A program made the position numbers and the translations under genes. Shown in pieces: positions 20,091 through 34,501 of a stretch of DNA of 64,000 bases (the stretch's first letter is position 1; each line of letters opens with the position of its first letter). Source of the stretch: Epiperipatus broadwayi. Taxonomy: Eukaryota > Onychophora > Udeonychophora > Euonychophora > Peripatidae. The notes beneath the pieces are model-generated. The model was given only the letters and a program-made list of their open reading frames with translations, was not told where the DNA came from and searched no databases. The stretch covers positions 868,001 to 932,000 of the forward strand of contig JAQFVV010000232.1 in the NCBI GenBank assembly GCA_028023455.1, read 5' to 3'.

Positions 20091-23000
20091 AGTTAATATA
20101 TTTCTTGAGTTCATTTAAATATACTTTCCCTCCTTAGATAATATTTAAATGATAAATAGCATATATAGATTGAACAGGATAAAGTAAAGATTATATAATT
20201 ATTCCCGTTAGCAGCGAATATATATTATAAAGCTACATAAGAGTTGGCTCCTGTCGATGAAGCTAATTAAGCTATTGTCCTAATATATATATTAAACATG
20301 TAATACTCTTATTGCTTAGCAGATGAGATTCCTTATTTAAATGTATTTCGTACTTTGCTGCATATGTATCATATTAAGATGGAGCCACGGTTAAGCCAAC
20401 ACATCTCTTATAGGGTAGTACATTACCGAACTTTGAGCCGCCATTTTTGAACTAGATGTTTTTTCCTCAAGCAGCATGACATTCGGGCCCAGGATACCAG
20501 TGTTTGTTGCAAAGAACTCTTGATTCACTAATCCATCCACAAAACGTCTTTTTATTATTATTATTTCCCTGGATAGCACGTTGGCAAAATCTAGAGCAGC
20601 CAACTCTACCTCCTCGTAATATAATATTCAACATTAGTCTGAAAATATTTATTGAAAGCCGTGTTCAATCTAGGTTATTTGAGCTGATTTATACGCTCAT
20701 CTTTTACATATAAATATATTTATAATAAGATCAAGGTTTAGTAGAATTATTTATGCTTAACAGTCACAAGTCTAAAGATAAGATTTGGCATAATTTTATA
20801 GATATAATAGTGATTATTTATACCTATGTTTCTGTAACTAATCCATAAGATGAGAGCAAGCTAACCCTCAGCTTATGTAATACTTTAATAATTATTTGTA
20901 TAAACATCTCCCTAACCCTCTTCTCATTTATGATAATGCCTGGATGCATTAAATACGCTAAAGTCATTTCTTCATTTTATTAATCGTAAGTAAATACATA
21001 ATTAAATTAATTTGTTTCATTCTCTGTCTCGTTATTAATCCAATTCAACCCTATTCATTTATAAAATATATATTTCAGAACCTATGCATTAATTATAATA
21101 TCCCAATTAGTTAGTTACATCATATTTATGCAATTAATAAGAGCATTTTAATCTTGAGATTCGTGTTTCTTCCTAACCTATGCTGGCCGCAAAGAAAGGT
21201 TATGTGAATGTATTCTCAAGCGTATCATCCGTAGGGTATTGAATCTTGGAGCATGGGTGAATGAGTTGAAGTGTGGTCAGACTCGAGATCTCACCATCTC
21301 GTGCTGGTCAGCTTTGGTCTATTTGCCTGGACTCTTGATTCTGTATGCGAATATACAAACTTGACCATTACAGTATAAAGAGAATGCAACTCAAATAAAA
21401 CATTTTATTGAAAGATAAAATGTTCACACGCACTGTAGTTGAGAAACCTTTAATTGTTTCCATAATTAAATATTTAACAAACGTGATAAAATACATAATC
21501 CAAACCAAACTATAAAATTAATACTTATTTTTGTTATAAACAATTCTCATCAATTGTTATTTAATTTACACACATTACAACAATACAAGGAAAGGGTGAT
21601 CAAATTTAGATACAAGCAAGAAAATCACAAAAAATGTAAAGGTAAAGAAATTATAAATAAAATTTGATTGTTATTAATCCACCATATATATATATGTAAA
21701 TCTTAACAAATGACATAAATAATTAATTCAATGCATGAACTCTGACTTGCTGTTTGAAAGAGTCTAATTAACATGGAAAAAGCAACCTCATTTTGGTAAT
21801 TAGCAAAATATATATATGAATGACAAATCAGATTTAAAAAACTTATAGGCTAACCAATGCATATACTTTGCGAGCGGAAAATCGACCTTGTCGTTCGAAC
21901 AGAAAAAGTTTTCCACCATCAAAGTATGAGCCTTAAATAGTATCTCATTGAATACGGATAAAAGTTAGAGTAAAAGCATACAAATTTAAAAGCAGCAAAC
22001 CAGGGGATTTTAAATTATAAATCCCAAAATATCTTTAAACTTAGTTGATAATTCAAGAGTATTTTCAGTTTTGAGCCAGAAAGTTAGATCAACTTGAATT
22101 TAAGATTCTCAATAGCCAATAACTTGCTATTCAACAAACTCGTGAACTTTTATCAACTATGTATATAGAAACACAGACAACCATTCTCTGCTAAGTGTAA
22201 AGTCACCTCGTGGGAAGAAGGTTGTCACCTATGGAGCTGTAACTGCCAAAGCCGAATGTGATTCAACTCAATACCTATTCATCTATGCTGAAAGTACCAC
22301 CAACTTTACTATTTGAAAATGAAGCTATAAACTTAACATCTCAAGACTTGCTATACAGAAGAGATAAATTTTGATCATCATGTCCACACTAGAATACCCG
22401 AACCCAACCAATTTGATCAATTATAGCAATGAGGATATTTATAATCCTTTTAGGACATTTTCCTTTATAGACTCATAATTTATCGTAGGTTGACGTCACG
22501 ATTTTTTTATTTTATGTATCTATATATTTTTTTTTTGTTTATTTCTTTCTTTTACCATAGGTTGAAAGGAGTATAAATTCTTGAAATGTGAGAAAAGGGA
22601 AAAACGTTATTAGCCTTATTTTTAAATTGAAATAAAATATAGGGTTTGGCATGAACTTTCTTGCGGATGAATTTAATCATCACCAGGGAGAGATAAGATT
22701 TTATACTCTTACACATTAAATATCAACACTTGTACACTTACACCGTTATTTGTTGTTTGTTTGTTGATATTAATGTTTTGTCTTTTTTTTTTTTTTCAGT
22801 ATATTTAATTAATAATTTTTAGCATGAATGGTCTTTCTTATCCTTGTAGAATCAAATCATAATAGAAGGGGGGGGGGTCTTATACCATCAACACAATGCT
22901 AAGATGAATTAATCAATAAACAATTTGATGACAGTGAATTACGATTTTAATAGTCTCAATTAGCAAGCAAGTGTATATATAAATAATAATCAGTTTTAAT

Positions 23001-26000
23001 TTAAATTTTTTTTGTTAGTATTGATATTGAATGTTTATTCTTTGAGGGGAAAAGAGGGTGTGAATTAATAAGTATGAATCAAAGAGTAGTCACAGTCATC
23101 AAATAAATTAATTACTTTTGTTATAATCGCATTGCATAAATGGTAATAATTGTAAATAAATTTATTAAACATATGATTTCAATTTAAAGACTGTCATTAG
23201 TGTTTTTTTTATCCAGTTCTCAATTTGTCACATGCTCGCACAATAAAAATAATAATATTAATATTTCCTGAAGTAGAGTATTATGCATATTCTCCCAAAG
23301 CTCGAATTCTGGGATTAATGGAAGTCAAAGAGATGAGTATGCATGTATATGTTTGATGTATGTTCGTATGCTAATACATCATCTTCCAGAAGTGAGATCA
23401 GAGTGGACATGAGATAATTTAGAAAACAATAGATATGTTTGCTTACTCACTCCATTGACCTATCAAGTCGACTGTTATGCAGAGCCAGGACCTGCTCCGT
23501 TACAATATATTGTGCCTGGTCCAAACTGTAGAAGATCCAGCATACTCTACTTGCTAGGTTTAACTGGGTTCAAACCTTATTTATCGTAAATTTATAATTT
23601 TATATTATAAATATTACGTGAACGAACCGGCTCTCCGAGCAGAGGGAGAATATTATTGATAGTAGAGCTGTCAACAATACCCACGATCAGACTGAGCTAT
23701 GCTACCCATAATACGATCCCATTTCCAGACCGTGACCCACCTCAACTGTTAGATTCCAATCCCTACTATCCAAGCACTTTATTTGTTTTGGAGTAAACCC
23801 CGGGCGCCAGCTAGTTTCTAGAACTAACGTGTTTGGACAGTAGGCCCATAATCCAGTGCTCGAAACATCCCACAACTAGCTCAATCTAAAGTAATGCAAT
23901 AACAATTTATTGCTTTGGTTAATGGTAAAAAGAATTGACCGACAAGCTCTAAGTTTAATGATAATTTATTTAACTAACATTATTATTCTAATTTTAATTA
24001 TTTCTATAGGAACTTAATTAAATTATACAATGGTAATTACATATAATGACCACATACAATGAATTCATATAATAAACTATAACAAGCATTAAATAATATG
24101 TAGCATTTAAATACACTGGAAATCAATATAGTATAACAAAAGCATTCTCACACACGACATTTCAAAACACGCACATCAATTGTTCGTTTATGCGTGCTAT
24201 AGAGTTCATTATTACTTGACTCTGAGAGGCTTCAAACTATTGCAATGGCTACTTAGAAGTGGAAATAAGAAAATGTTATTACTTAGGATTTTAGAATGTG
24301 GACTTCTTGCAGTTTGCTGTGAACTTTATTTTAATAGGACTTTGTTTTCTCTCTGGTTGCTGCTTCAAGTGAGAATATTTCCAGCCGGCTGGATATGAGA
24401 TTTCTTGAGGAGGTTTAATGCTTAGTATTCCAAAGTATTTTCTTTAAGACATTTAGATATTGAAAGCAGATTTTTATCTTGTTAGGCAGGCATTATTTTC
24501 ACTGATAGGTTAGCTGCTTCATCGGACTCAGGCTAAAGCAAAGTCATATGTTTCCGAGGTTTCTAACACTACATTGTCAGCTGATTGATTGACTGATTTA
24601 ATCTGACGTGATCTCACTGAACTGAACTGCACTCTTTCTCAACTGTAATCTCAACTGATTGTCCGATGAAAAACTGGACTATTTATTAATAAGACATGTT
24701 TTCATTTTGATATCCTCCAGCTGTATCCGTTGTCGAAATTCCTTCCTTGTTTTTAAATGCATTCCTCTAGATAAGCTTTTAATTACATGTTGTTGGAGAT
24801 CTTTAATTAGCAGCCATTGCACATTTTGTTTTTACATTTTTAATTAATAGGCATCGCTGAGTGTTTTTAATTTTTTAACTTTCATTTATTCCAATTTAAC
24901 ACACACACATTTTGCTATGTTTACAATCGCACACATATATTTTACTATTCCTTATACTTAACATTAGTTCGTCATTTACGCACATGTATATTTTATTTTA
25001 ATAAACTCACTATTAGTTTTAAAATTACTTTTTTTTTCTTTAACTCAAAAGAGATATTTTTTACTTATTTGAAAGTCAACTTTTTTTAATTTTCCCTGTA
25101 ACTATGAATTAATAGTTTTTTAGCAAAAAACTCTTTAAACTTTTTTTATAAACTTTTAACTTGACGTTTCTAAAGCAAACCTCCTCCCCCCTTCTAATTA
25201 ATTAATTGTAACTTTTATTTCAACTACTAATAATAGAAAAAAAACTCTTTGACTTTTAATTTTACATTTCGAAAACAAACTGCAATAAAAAACTCTTTAA
25301 ACTTTTACATACTATTTTCTCTTAACGAACTGTATTTTATTTTAATAATTTTAGACAAAATTACATATATGTACAAATACGATCTTGGTACACTATATAT
25401 ATAAAACTTTTAGTACATTGTATTCACTATTATCAAACTTATAGCATGTTGATTCTTATCATCTAGTAGTCAAATAAATGAATCCAGAGACATACGAATT
25501 GATTCTGTCATGTCATATAGTATATAAATTGCTCCATCATCCAATGAATGTTGATGACTTGTTTTATTGATGGATATAATAACTAACACTATTGGTATTA
25601 GGGGGATCCTATGGATCTTTTGCAGTACAACAAGTTTAATCTTTAGTCTTTTAATTGCATGAAAGCAAATGTTTTAATTATGTGCATCTAGGTTATTAAC
25701 TTAAACCTTTTTTTTTTTATAGAATTTTATGATTAGTCTATTGAAAAATGTGATCCAAGATATATCTTGTAAAGATTATTTCTAATGATCATATATATAT
25801 TTAATAGCTTTTATTCTAATTCTTCTAATGTGAAAGAGTGTGCCGTGTAATTTAAAAGTGAAATATTGAAAAGTTTACTTTTCATCTAAATGGTATTAGA
25901 TGCAATGATGCTAAGTAAAGTTAGTATTATTGAATTGGTAATATATAGATGTAAATAATCATTTATTCTCGGAGATAAATAAAGTTTGATTAATATAAAC

Positions 26001-26675
26001 TTATCTTTGGTGATTATGTCAAAGTATACATATAGCTAAATCAGATAGTGATGGTATTATCAAAGATAACATTTTTACAAATAATGAAATATAGATATAA
26101 CGAAAATAATAGCATATATTAAACAATAAATTGTTTGATTTCATCTTATTTAATAGTTTGTCAAATCCATTCGTTATTTTTTTTTTGTTGTTTGTTTGTT
26201 TTATAATGCTGTTCAGAATATTTGATAAAAGTTTGTTTGAATTTATTGTTAAGTAGATCTATGTATTGTAGGATCAGCATGTTGGAAAGTTTTTAAAAAA
26301 ATTTTTTATTTGACAACTATATTTTTTTAATATAATTAGTCAGACATCATTGAGAATCTATTTGAACTATTTTGAAAATGTGTTGATCTTAATAGTAACC
26401 CATAGGCTATAGTCATTTAAAGTTTTACCCAAAAGAATTATCTACTATTAAAATTACACAAATAGGAAGATAGGAGGAGAGATAAATTAGAAAGACTGAA
26501 TCAAACAAATTGTTACATTTGAGAGTAAAAAGATTCAACTTCTTTATCATCGAAAGAAGAAGTATTAAACTATTTATAAAACAAAGCAAATTGTTCTGGT
26601 TCCCGCAGAGACTAAAGTTTAATATATACCAATTAAAATGATTAATCATTTAAAAACATAAGTATTCATCTTTAT
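20091..26675. other. Intronic stretch with GC-richer islands, no gene recognised
   Basis: This is mostly AT-rich intron. More G+C-rich islands occur at about 20370-20640, 21170-21370, 22190-22320 and 23450-23900. They look like eroded repeat insertions, but I could not assign them. The island at 23496 shares CCGTTACAATATA with 57525. Small open frames here, such as 20391-20603 on the - strand and 24180-24398 on the + strand, show no recognisable domain. Confidence 0.35.
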
Positions 26676-26747
26676 ACTTAAAAAAAAATAATAGTAGGAG
26701 GAGGAGTACCAACTTAAAAAAAAGTAATAGTAGGAAGAGGAATACCA
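26676..26747 (+). repeat. Tandem duplication, 36-bp unit x2
   Basis: Two 36-bp units (26676-26711 and 26712-26747) both begin ACTTAAAAAAAA and end TACCA. They differ at a few positions. Confidence 0.85.
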
Positions 26748-26989
26748 ACTTTGGTCACAATTATGACTTGGCATATCATATCTTGCTTAAACAAAATAAT
26801 AATTGTTCCAAAGACTAAACATTTGCTATTTTGTGATACCATACTTTATTCAAGGATCTATATGATATAGTAAGAGCTCCGGTTATGTACCGGCTTATTT
26901 TTACTCATTAATAAATTAGCTTCGACCATCTCAACAAATATCTGCAATTATTATAGATTTTGTTTTTATTATTAAAGATAGAATAAAAT

Positions 26990-27450
26990 TTTTAAATTGA
27001 AATTTATTAGATTTAAATTCAATAGAATTTTTTCAAACTTTGTACATAAGGAAAAAATCTTAGGTAAAGCTATATGGGACTATAATATTTTAGGTAGATG
27101 ACATTGTTTCTTAGATATGGAACAGTGAGCGATGAAATTTTGAATATTTTTAATCAAATTTAAAATTATTCTTAAAACATTAATCTGTTTTAAATAGCGA
27201 CTTTTTTTTTTTTTGGTTTCAATTTAAAGTTATAATATTTTAAAATTGAGGTTTATTAGATTTAAATTCAATATAATTTGTTGAAATTTTGTATTTTTTT
27301 TTTAAAAAATCACTAACAAAGTGATATGGCACAATAATATTTTAGGTAGTTGACCTAATTTCTTAGATATAGAAAAGTAGGTGGGAAAGTTTTGAATATT
27401 TTGATATCAAATTTAAAAAATTTTCTTAGAACTTCAATATGTCTTGGTTT
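26990..27450 (+). repeat. Diverged tandem duplication, about 247-bp period
   Basis: Unit 1 (about 26990-27236) and unit 2 (about 27237-27450) share, in order, TTTATTAGATTTAAATTCAA, ATAATATTTTAGGTAG, TTTCTTAGATAT and TTTTGAATATTTT. Identity looks moderate, so the duplication is old. There is no coding frame. Confidence 0.75.
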
Positions 27451-27819
27451 GAATTGTAATCTTCATTAAAAAATTAGAATAAGAAAGTTAGTTTACAATA
27501 TACTTTTGTTAAGTTTTTTTTTTATATTTCAAATGAAAAAAAATGGCAAACACTTTAAAACAGAAAAGTAAGTTACTTAATTCTTTATTATACTTATGTA
27601 CACATACTAACTATGACATCATTAAAATCAATCAACACTTAAACAATATCAATAATCTAAAACTGTTGTCATGGCAATCTTTTAACAATAAAGAATCCCA
27701 TCTCTATTTATAGTTCAATATATTTATATAGACACTAAAGATTGCATGATATATACATAAGAAGTATACATATTCAAGTATTGCAGAAATATCTAGTGAT
27801 ATATTTAATGAATTAAGAG

Positions 27820-28065
27820 TCTACAATGGAGTTGGGCTGGAAACGTTAGAACAAATAATAATGGATAGTTGAAATCTTAAACTGGATTCCAAGAAATTAT
27901 AAAAGACCTAGAAAGAGACCACATGTGAGATGGGTGGATGAAATATGGAAGAGTGCTGAAATGATGTGGAGAAGTGAGACTAAAGATCAGAGATGATAAA
28001 TTGAACTTAGAGAGACCTTTGTCCTGCAATTGATCGATAATGGTGGGAAATGTTGATGATGATAT
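27820..28065 (+). pseudogene. RTE-type LINE 3' end fragment
   Basis: On the + strand this encodes, with breaks, the C-terminal tail of an RTE-type reverse-transcriptase protein: SWAGN, KRPRKRPHVRWVDEI (about 27896 on) and a tail corresponding to E.TFVLQLIDNG. It ends in GATGATGAT, a 3' tail common in RTE elements. It matches, in inverse orientation, the 3' end of the longer copy at 42.8-44.2 kb. It is heavily 5'-truncated, as LINE insertions usually are. Confidence 0.75.
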
Positions 28066-29600
28066 ATAAACTATAAATGTCAAATCAATTTAAAATAAAA
28101 TGATACATATTAATTGAAGTTCATTTACAATATAGTTTTGGTAAATATATATACATAAGGAGTATATGTACATCAATTATAAGTGTCAAGTTGATTTAAA
28201 GCACAAGATGATTTACATTTTTATTTACTTGCCAGCAGAGATAAAAAAAAAATTATATTACATAATTTTGTTTACCATGTACTAAAAAGCAAAAGTTAAT
28301 TGTTTCTTCAATCACAAAGAGATTGGCTTAATGAATTTGTGGATTCTCCATGCTTTTATTTCAAGTTAAATCTAAAAACTTTAATTATGGTTGAAAAAAA
28401 CAATTATTTTTTTGCTTTTTATTGCACAGTAAATAAAAGCTCTATCATTATCATTGGATCTTTCATTATGTTTCATTCAGTGATATGACGGCACATTTTT
28501 TTTATGATTATAAAATGATAAACAATTTAGTTGCATAATCAGCATAATTGTCCATGTTTAAAAATTGATTAATTTTAATTCCAAGAGCTAAACTTTAAAA
28601 ATTATTTTGTCATAAAACAAGCAAAGCAAAATTATTAAGATTAACTATAATAAGAAAATATTTTGTTAAATGTTAAAAGAATATATAATTGTTTATTAAA
28701 TGATATAAGGGAGTATCTATGCCTTGACAAAAAAAAAAAAGAATAAGTTATTGAGACATTTAAGATCTTTTATTTAATCACTGACTATAAAAAAATATTT
28801 AATCATCATATTTGGAATTTGTTATTAATAGATGCCAAATTTAATCTTAATAGTTTTTGTCAATAGCTGTCTGTCATTAAGGATTTTCTTAATGCAATTA
28901 AGGAAAAGTATGTGGTGGTAAAATGATATTTTCCTTAATTTTGTAATTAATTACACTAATTTGATATACTTTTTTTTTTTTATTGATATCTATAATTTTT
29001 CTTTTGTTAATTAGAATAATTTGATGCCTTCTTTTATAAAAGTTATAATCTTTGCAACTGAATAATTTTTGCTTTTTAAAAAAAACTGAGCATTAAGCAT
29101 ATCTCCGCTATCATATCATTCTTTTTGTAAAACACTGAGCATTGCTAGAATTTGATTTTAAAAAATTGGAATTTTTATTAATAGATTAAGTAATGCTGAA
29201 ATACTATAAGGTTAAATATGAATCTGAATAAATTGAAAGTTTATTAAATTAATTTAAAAGTGGATTTGATTTTGTACGATTGGAGTATCTGATGTGCTAC
29301 TAAGGACATTTTCTAATAAGTCATCTACAGAGTGATAGATTGTCTCACTTTATAAATGTCATGAATATCTTCCTTCTTGAACGAGTGTTTGTTATTCATT
29401 CTGAAATATTTAAGTTTTTCATTTGATCCTACTGCTTTTTGATTTTATGTAATATTTTATCAGAAAATTTCAATCATTTGTTTCATGAATTAAAGGTAAT
29501 TGTGTATATTGATGATGTCATTGTTTTATTCTAAAATACTATCTTTTTATGAATAAATAAAATTTTCAAATAATATTTAATTTTATAATTCTTTCAATCA
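28066..29600. other. Intronic stretch, nothing recognised
   Basis: This stretch has no coding signal, structural RNA motif or dispersed repeat that I can identify. It is AT-rich throughout. Confidence 0.45.
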
Positions 29601-29775
29601 TCATCATTTTTTAACCATTACTGAACCATTGAAGGATGAAGACTTCTCCAAGTTCAATCTATAACCATTGAAGGATGAAGACTTCTCCCAGTTCAATCTA
29701 TTTTCTCCAGTCTCTAGCCTCTTTGCTTCATATCACCTCAGCACGCTTCCTTATTTCATCCATTCATTTCATGTG
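29601..29775 (-). pseudogene. RTE-type LINE 3' end fragment with internal duplication
   Basis: The - strand matches the 3' ends at 28.0 kb and 42.8 kb (GGAGAAGTCTTCATCCTTCA-type sequence followed by an ATGATGATGA-like tail near 29600). A 39-bp segment is duplicated in tandem (29624-29662 and 29663-29701), with one difference. The fragment is only the last part of the element. Confidence 0.7.
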
Positions 29776-31470
29776 AAGATGAAATAATACATGGGAAAAT
29801 TGTAAAATGAAAAATACTTTCTATCATATGTTAGAAAATTGCTACTGTCAGGAATCTTTTCTCCAATCAATTACGTTTATTAGCATAATTCAAAAAGCCT
29901 TTTTAGACAGTTCTGTTCTCATAATCAATGTTTGCCATCAAATTAAATAAACTAATAGCAGAAAAGTTTGTCAATGCCCTTTTGAAAGGATTCTTCATTT
30001 ATAATTAAATGATGTTAAATTTTTTCCTCTACTTTCAAATAAATTTTTTTTATAAAATTAAGCATCTGACAGAATATAGTTAATTTAAAAACTTCTCAAA
30101 GAGCAGAATGACTTTAAATTTTGAAATCTTATTCCAGTTTTGCATTACACTAAAATTAATCTCTAGAACTTCAGAAGCAGCATTTTATTATTATTATTAT
30201 TGTCGAAATTATCATTTTTTTTGTTTCCAAAAATTACTATGGAAATCAAAATCACCTATAAATATAGGAAGATCTGAAGAGGAATATTAATAAACTTTAG
30301 TTTCACGGATGAATGTTATATCTTTTTGTCAATTGATTTGAAATGATAGCAGTTGTATTGTGTACGATGTATTCAGTCATTTATCAATGTGAAGGCAGGG
30401 ATTTTAAAAAAGTGAGCATTATTACAATGATAGATTTTCTGTTTTTCCAATTTAATCATGTTTGAGTTCATTAATTATAATATTTCTTTTATAAAGACTT
30501 GATATTTTTGATTTTGACATATTTTTAGTATAACTAATATAGAGATAAATGTCTCTGGATGATTTTTTGGAAGTCTTTACTATGTAATTAATTTTATCAT
30601 AACTGCAAAGTTGGCATTTTTGGTTTCATTATCAGATTTCATATTAGTCTTATTTTTTAATTAGAAGTTAATAAATATATCCTATCGTAAGCCATTATTT
30701 ATTATTATTAAAGACAAAAAATATATAATTAATATTATATAATTAATTTTTTTAATTTATTAAAATAGCTTTCAAAGATTGTTATATTATTTTCAATATA
30801 TTTTAGAAAATGTTCTATAATATTAAATTTAAAATAGATAGAATATTGCAAAGTTTTATTATTATTCTGTTAAATGTATTGCATTGTGACGTGTAGTTTT
30901 TCATTTTTCCATTTCATTTTTTTTTTTAATAGCTTAAGCCCTTTACTGACAAATTCTTTTAATTGTTGTTTTTTCTTAGAAGGTTTCAAATACCTATTGC
31001 GAAATTGTATGAGTTCTATGTTCTAGATTGAATACAATTCTTTTTTTTTTTATCTGTGTTTCATCGGAAATATTTATTTGCTCTTCATCGAATATCAGCT
31101 ATCGTGTCATATTATAGTCATCCATTATTGTCATAAACTTCTATGGGTTTTTTACAAATTTCATTTTTGAAATCTTATTCACATTCACTTTTTAATAATC
31201 AAACAATTGTTTTGAAAGATGTATTTTTTTAAATGATTTGATTTATAATTTTCCATTGCTGCCCAAATTGAAATATTAATAGTAATAATGTGTTGAAGGA
31301 TAGGGCTAAGATTTTATATAAAATTCATTATTGCCATGTTGTGTCACTTTGCCTGATCATGAATCTTAATTTTCGAACTACTCTTATTTTTATGTATGTA
31401 AATTTTTATTAAATTTTCTGGGTTTTTTTTTTATTGCAATTAGAAATTATTATTTGGTGATTCTCTATCC
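29776..31470. other. Intronic stretch, nothing recognised
   Basis: AT-rich sequence without a recognised gene or element. Small open frames here (for example 30108-30290) have simple composition and no domain. Confidence 0.45.
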
Positions 31471-31472
31471 TC

Positions 31473-31815
31473 TTAAGCCAATAAACATCACTTGATCACC
31501 ATTTCTATATGACTATATAAGCTAATGAGCTTGGATTGAAAATATTAAAGTGTTTTCAATTTAAAACTCATAGTTTTGTAGTGGAGTAGAGATAAAAGAT
31601 GGCTACTGGAAGGTTGCATTAGATCCTAAGATCTAGGTGCAGTGCTCTCAGATCCAAGGCTCCTTACTGACGAAGGTCACAAATCAGTCTGGGGATATTG
31701 GATGAGCAGGCACTAGATGGGGATTTTATGCACAAGTTTTCTGATCCATTGATTACTCTGGCTTGCACTGAGTGGCAATACATATAGAGAGTTTTGCCTG
31801 TTTTAATAAAAGTTA
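31473..31815 (+). mobile_element. Family A hammerhead repeat, copy 3 (ribozyme damaged)
   Basis: It begins TTAAGCCAATAAACATCAC like copy 2 and contains the family words GGTTGCATTAGATCCTAAG and GGGGATATTGGATGAG. The hammerhead region (31655-31700) keeps CTGACGA (31668-31674), but about seven bases including the GAAA box are deleted, so the ribozyme is dead. Unlike copy 2 it is a single copy, not an inverted pair. It is still in the CUL1 intron, about 570 bp before the next exon. Confidence 0.8.
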
Positions 31816-32953
<1,138 letters not shown>

Positions 32954-33425
32954 CACCTTTACCCCGCTTAGCGATTGTCTACTTAGCGATATTTCGCAAT
33001 AGCGATCATCATCAATTTGTACCCACTACTTCGATGTACAATCGATTATTCGCTATAACGATTGGGAAAAATTTTTGGCAGCCGTCTTGAATTTTGCGTC
33101 ACTGATGACGTCAGAGATAGCTATATTAAATTCATTTTTCCCAAAAGCAAAAGTATATTATTGTAAAATGTATACAGGTAATGACTTTGCTGTAATTGTA
33201 TACACATACAATATTTTATTCATAAAACCCTTAAAATATCTATAATTACTTTATCTATAATACTATATACATCATACATAATAAATAACACAGCAAATGT
33301 TCATCCACTTTTTCTTTTAAAATACGTATATATGTTCTACAATAATATCAACAAATTAAAAATCCTTCTTTTTCTTTTCAAAAACATTATTTTCTTATCT
33401 CAATACTGAACATATACAGTATATA

Positions 33426-33587
33426 TATTTATATAATACAAAAACTCCAACGTTTCAACGTTGATTTGTAATTAAATAATGTAAAAGAAAGAGTAATAAA
33501 ATATAGCAGTGGGCTCTGATCCTTGAAAATGACTGTATGAAGATAAACAGTTGAAACGGAGTTTTGTATTATATAAATACTGTATAT
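33426..33587. repeat. Inverted repeat pair
   Basis: ATAATACAAAAACTCCAACG near 33435 faces its near complement (GGAGTTTTGTATTATATA, near 33557), with a spacer of about 85 nt. The right arm abuts the nested TA-flanked element. Confidence 0.6.
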
Positions 33588-33593
33588 ACAGTA

Positions 33594-34499
33594 CACCTGG
33601 GTCTCATTTTACGCGATAGGTTCCTCAGAAAACACGCGCAAACGAAATCGCGCAAAAATAGACGTAACTTACATTGAAAAAAGGGGGGGTGCGGTCTGTG
33701 ATTTTTCAAAAGTCACATAAAAGCAAAGCACCAACGTAAAATTACGTTCAAATTCGCGCAAAAAAAAAAATAAGGAAATAAAATATGACTAATAAAAAAT
33801 TTCAAATTTGAAAAAAATTGATACAAATCAAACTTTTTTTAACTATAATATTTAATTTTATTCAAAATAATATATGTTTATGCATAATTTACAGTACAGT
33901 CATTTACATTTTTTTATACGCGTTTTAATTATTATGATTTTCTGGTGACAACGTAATTAATCTTTGAGACGATGATTTTATTAATTGTTTATGAAGCTCG
34001 CGATATCCAGACATACAATCATTTAGCTCTCGTTGGAATTTAAGAGCACATTAATGATTAGTGTCATTAATAAGAAAATAATAATTGATTACGTTCTTTT
34101 TTAAAAAGCAAAAACAGAATGTGATTTAAAATGCTTACGTTCTTTTTTAAAAAGCAAAAACAGAACGTGATTTAAAATGCAAAATTAACACGCAAAATGT
34201 TTGAACAAATTTACGTTACAATCTTGTAAAATTTAATATGTATATACATAAAATGTGGAAATCATGATTTTAATTTCATTATTGCATAAAATATTACTAT
34301 TATAAAGCACTGAAAATATTGAAATTACTAAGATGAAAGTCGAATTCTATAATGTGCTATTACTTTCAATATAATGTAAGTGCACGATATTTATTATTTA
34401 AAGTAATAGCGCATTATCAGAAATCGACTTCCGGTGAAACTCGAATCGTGTAACTTCAAAATCGTGTTAAATAAATCCGCGTAAAAAGAGACCCAGGTG
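33594..34499. mobile_element. 906-bp TA-flanked MITE-like element
   Basis: The left end is CACCTGGGTCTCATTTTACG, following TA at 33592-33593. The right end is the inverted CACCTGGGTCTCTTTTTACG, ending at 34499 before TA (34500-34501). The subterminal regions are rich in CGCG and CGCAAA words. A 46-bp tandem duplication lies inside. There is no transposase frame, so it depends on another element. A fragment of the same family is at 57808-57870. TA duplication suggests the Tc1/mariner/pogo superfamily. Confidence 0.85.
34089..34180 (+). repeat. Tandem duplication, 46-bp unit x2
   Basis: The units are 34089-34134 and 34135-34180, starting TTACGTTCTTTTTTAAAAAG. They differ by one base (AATG against AACG). 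Confidence 0.9.
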
Positions 34500-34501
34500 T
34501 A

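Noticed and set aside
20391-20603. 70-codon - strand frame in a GC-richer block
   Set aside because: It has a plausible composition but no recognisable domain, splice context or homologue that I can name. I left it as unassigned.
24180-24398. 72-codon + strand frame, hydrophobic
   Set aside because: It looks like a membrane segment only by composition; there is no start context or domain.
33092-33120. Hammerhead-like CTGATGA at 33096
   Set aside because: It is followed by a self-complementary CGTCAG stretch and lacks a GAAA box and stem III. It is a chance match.
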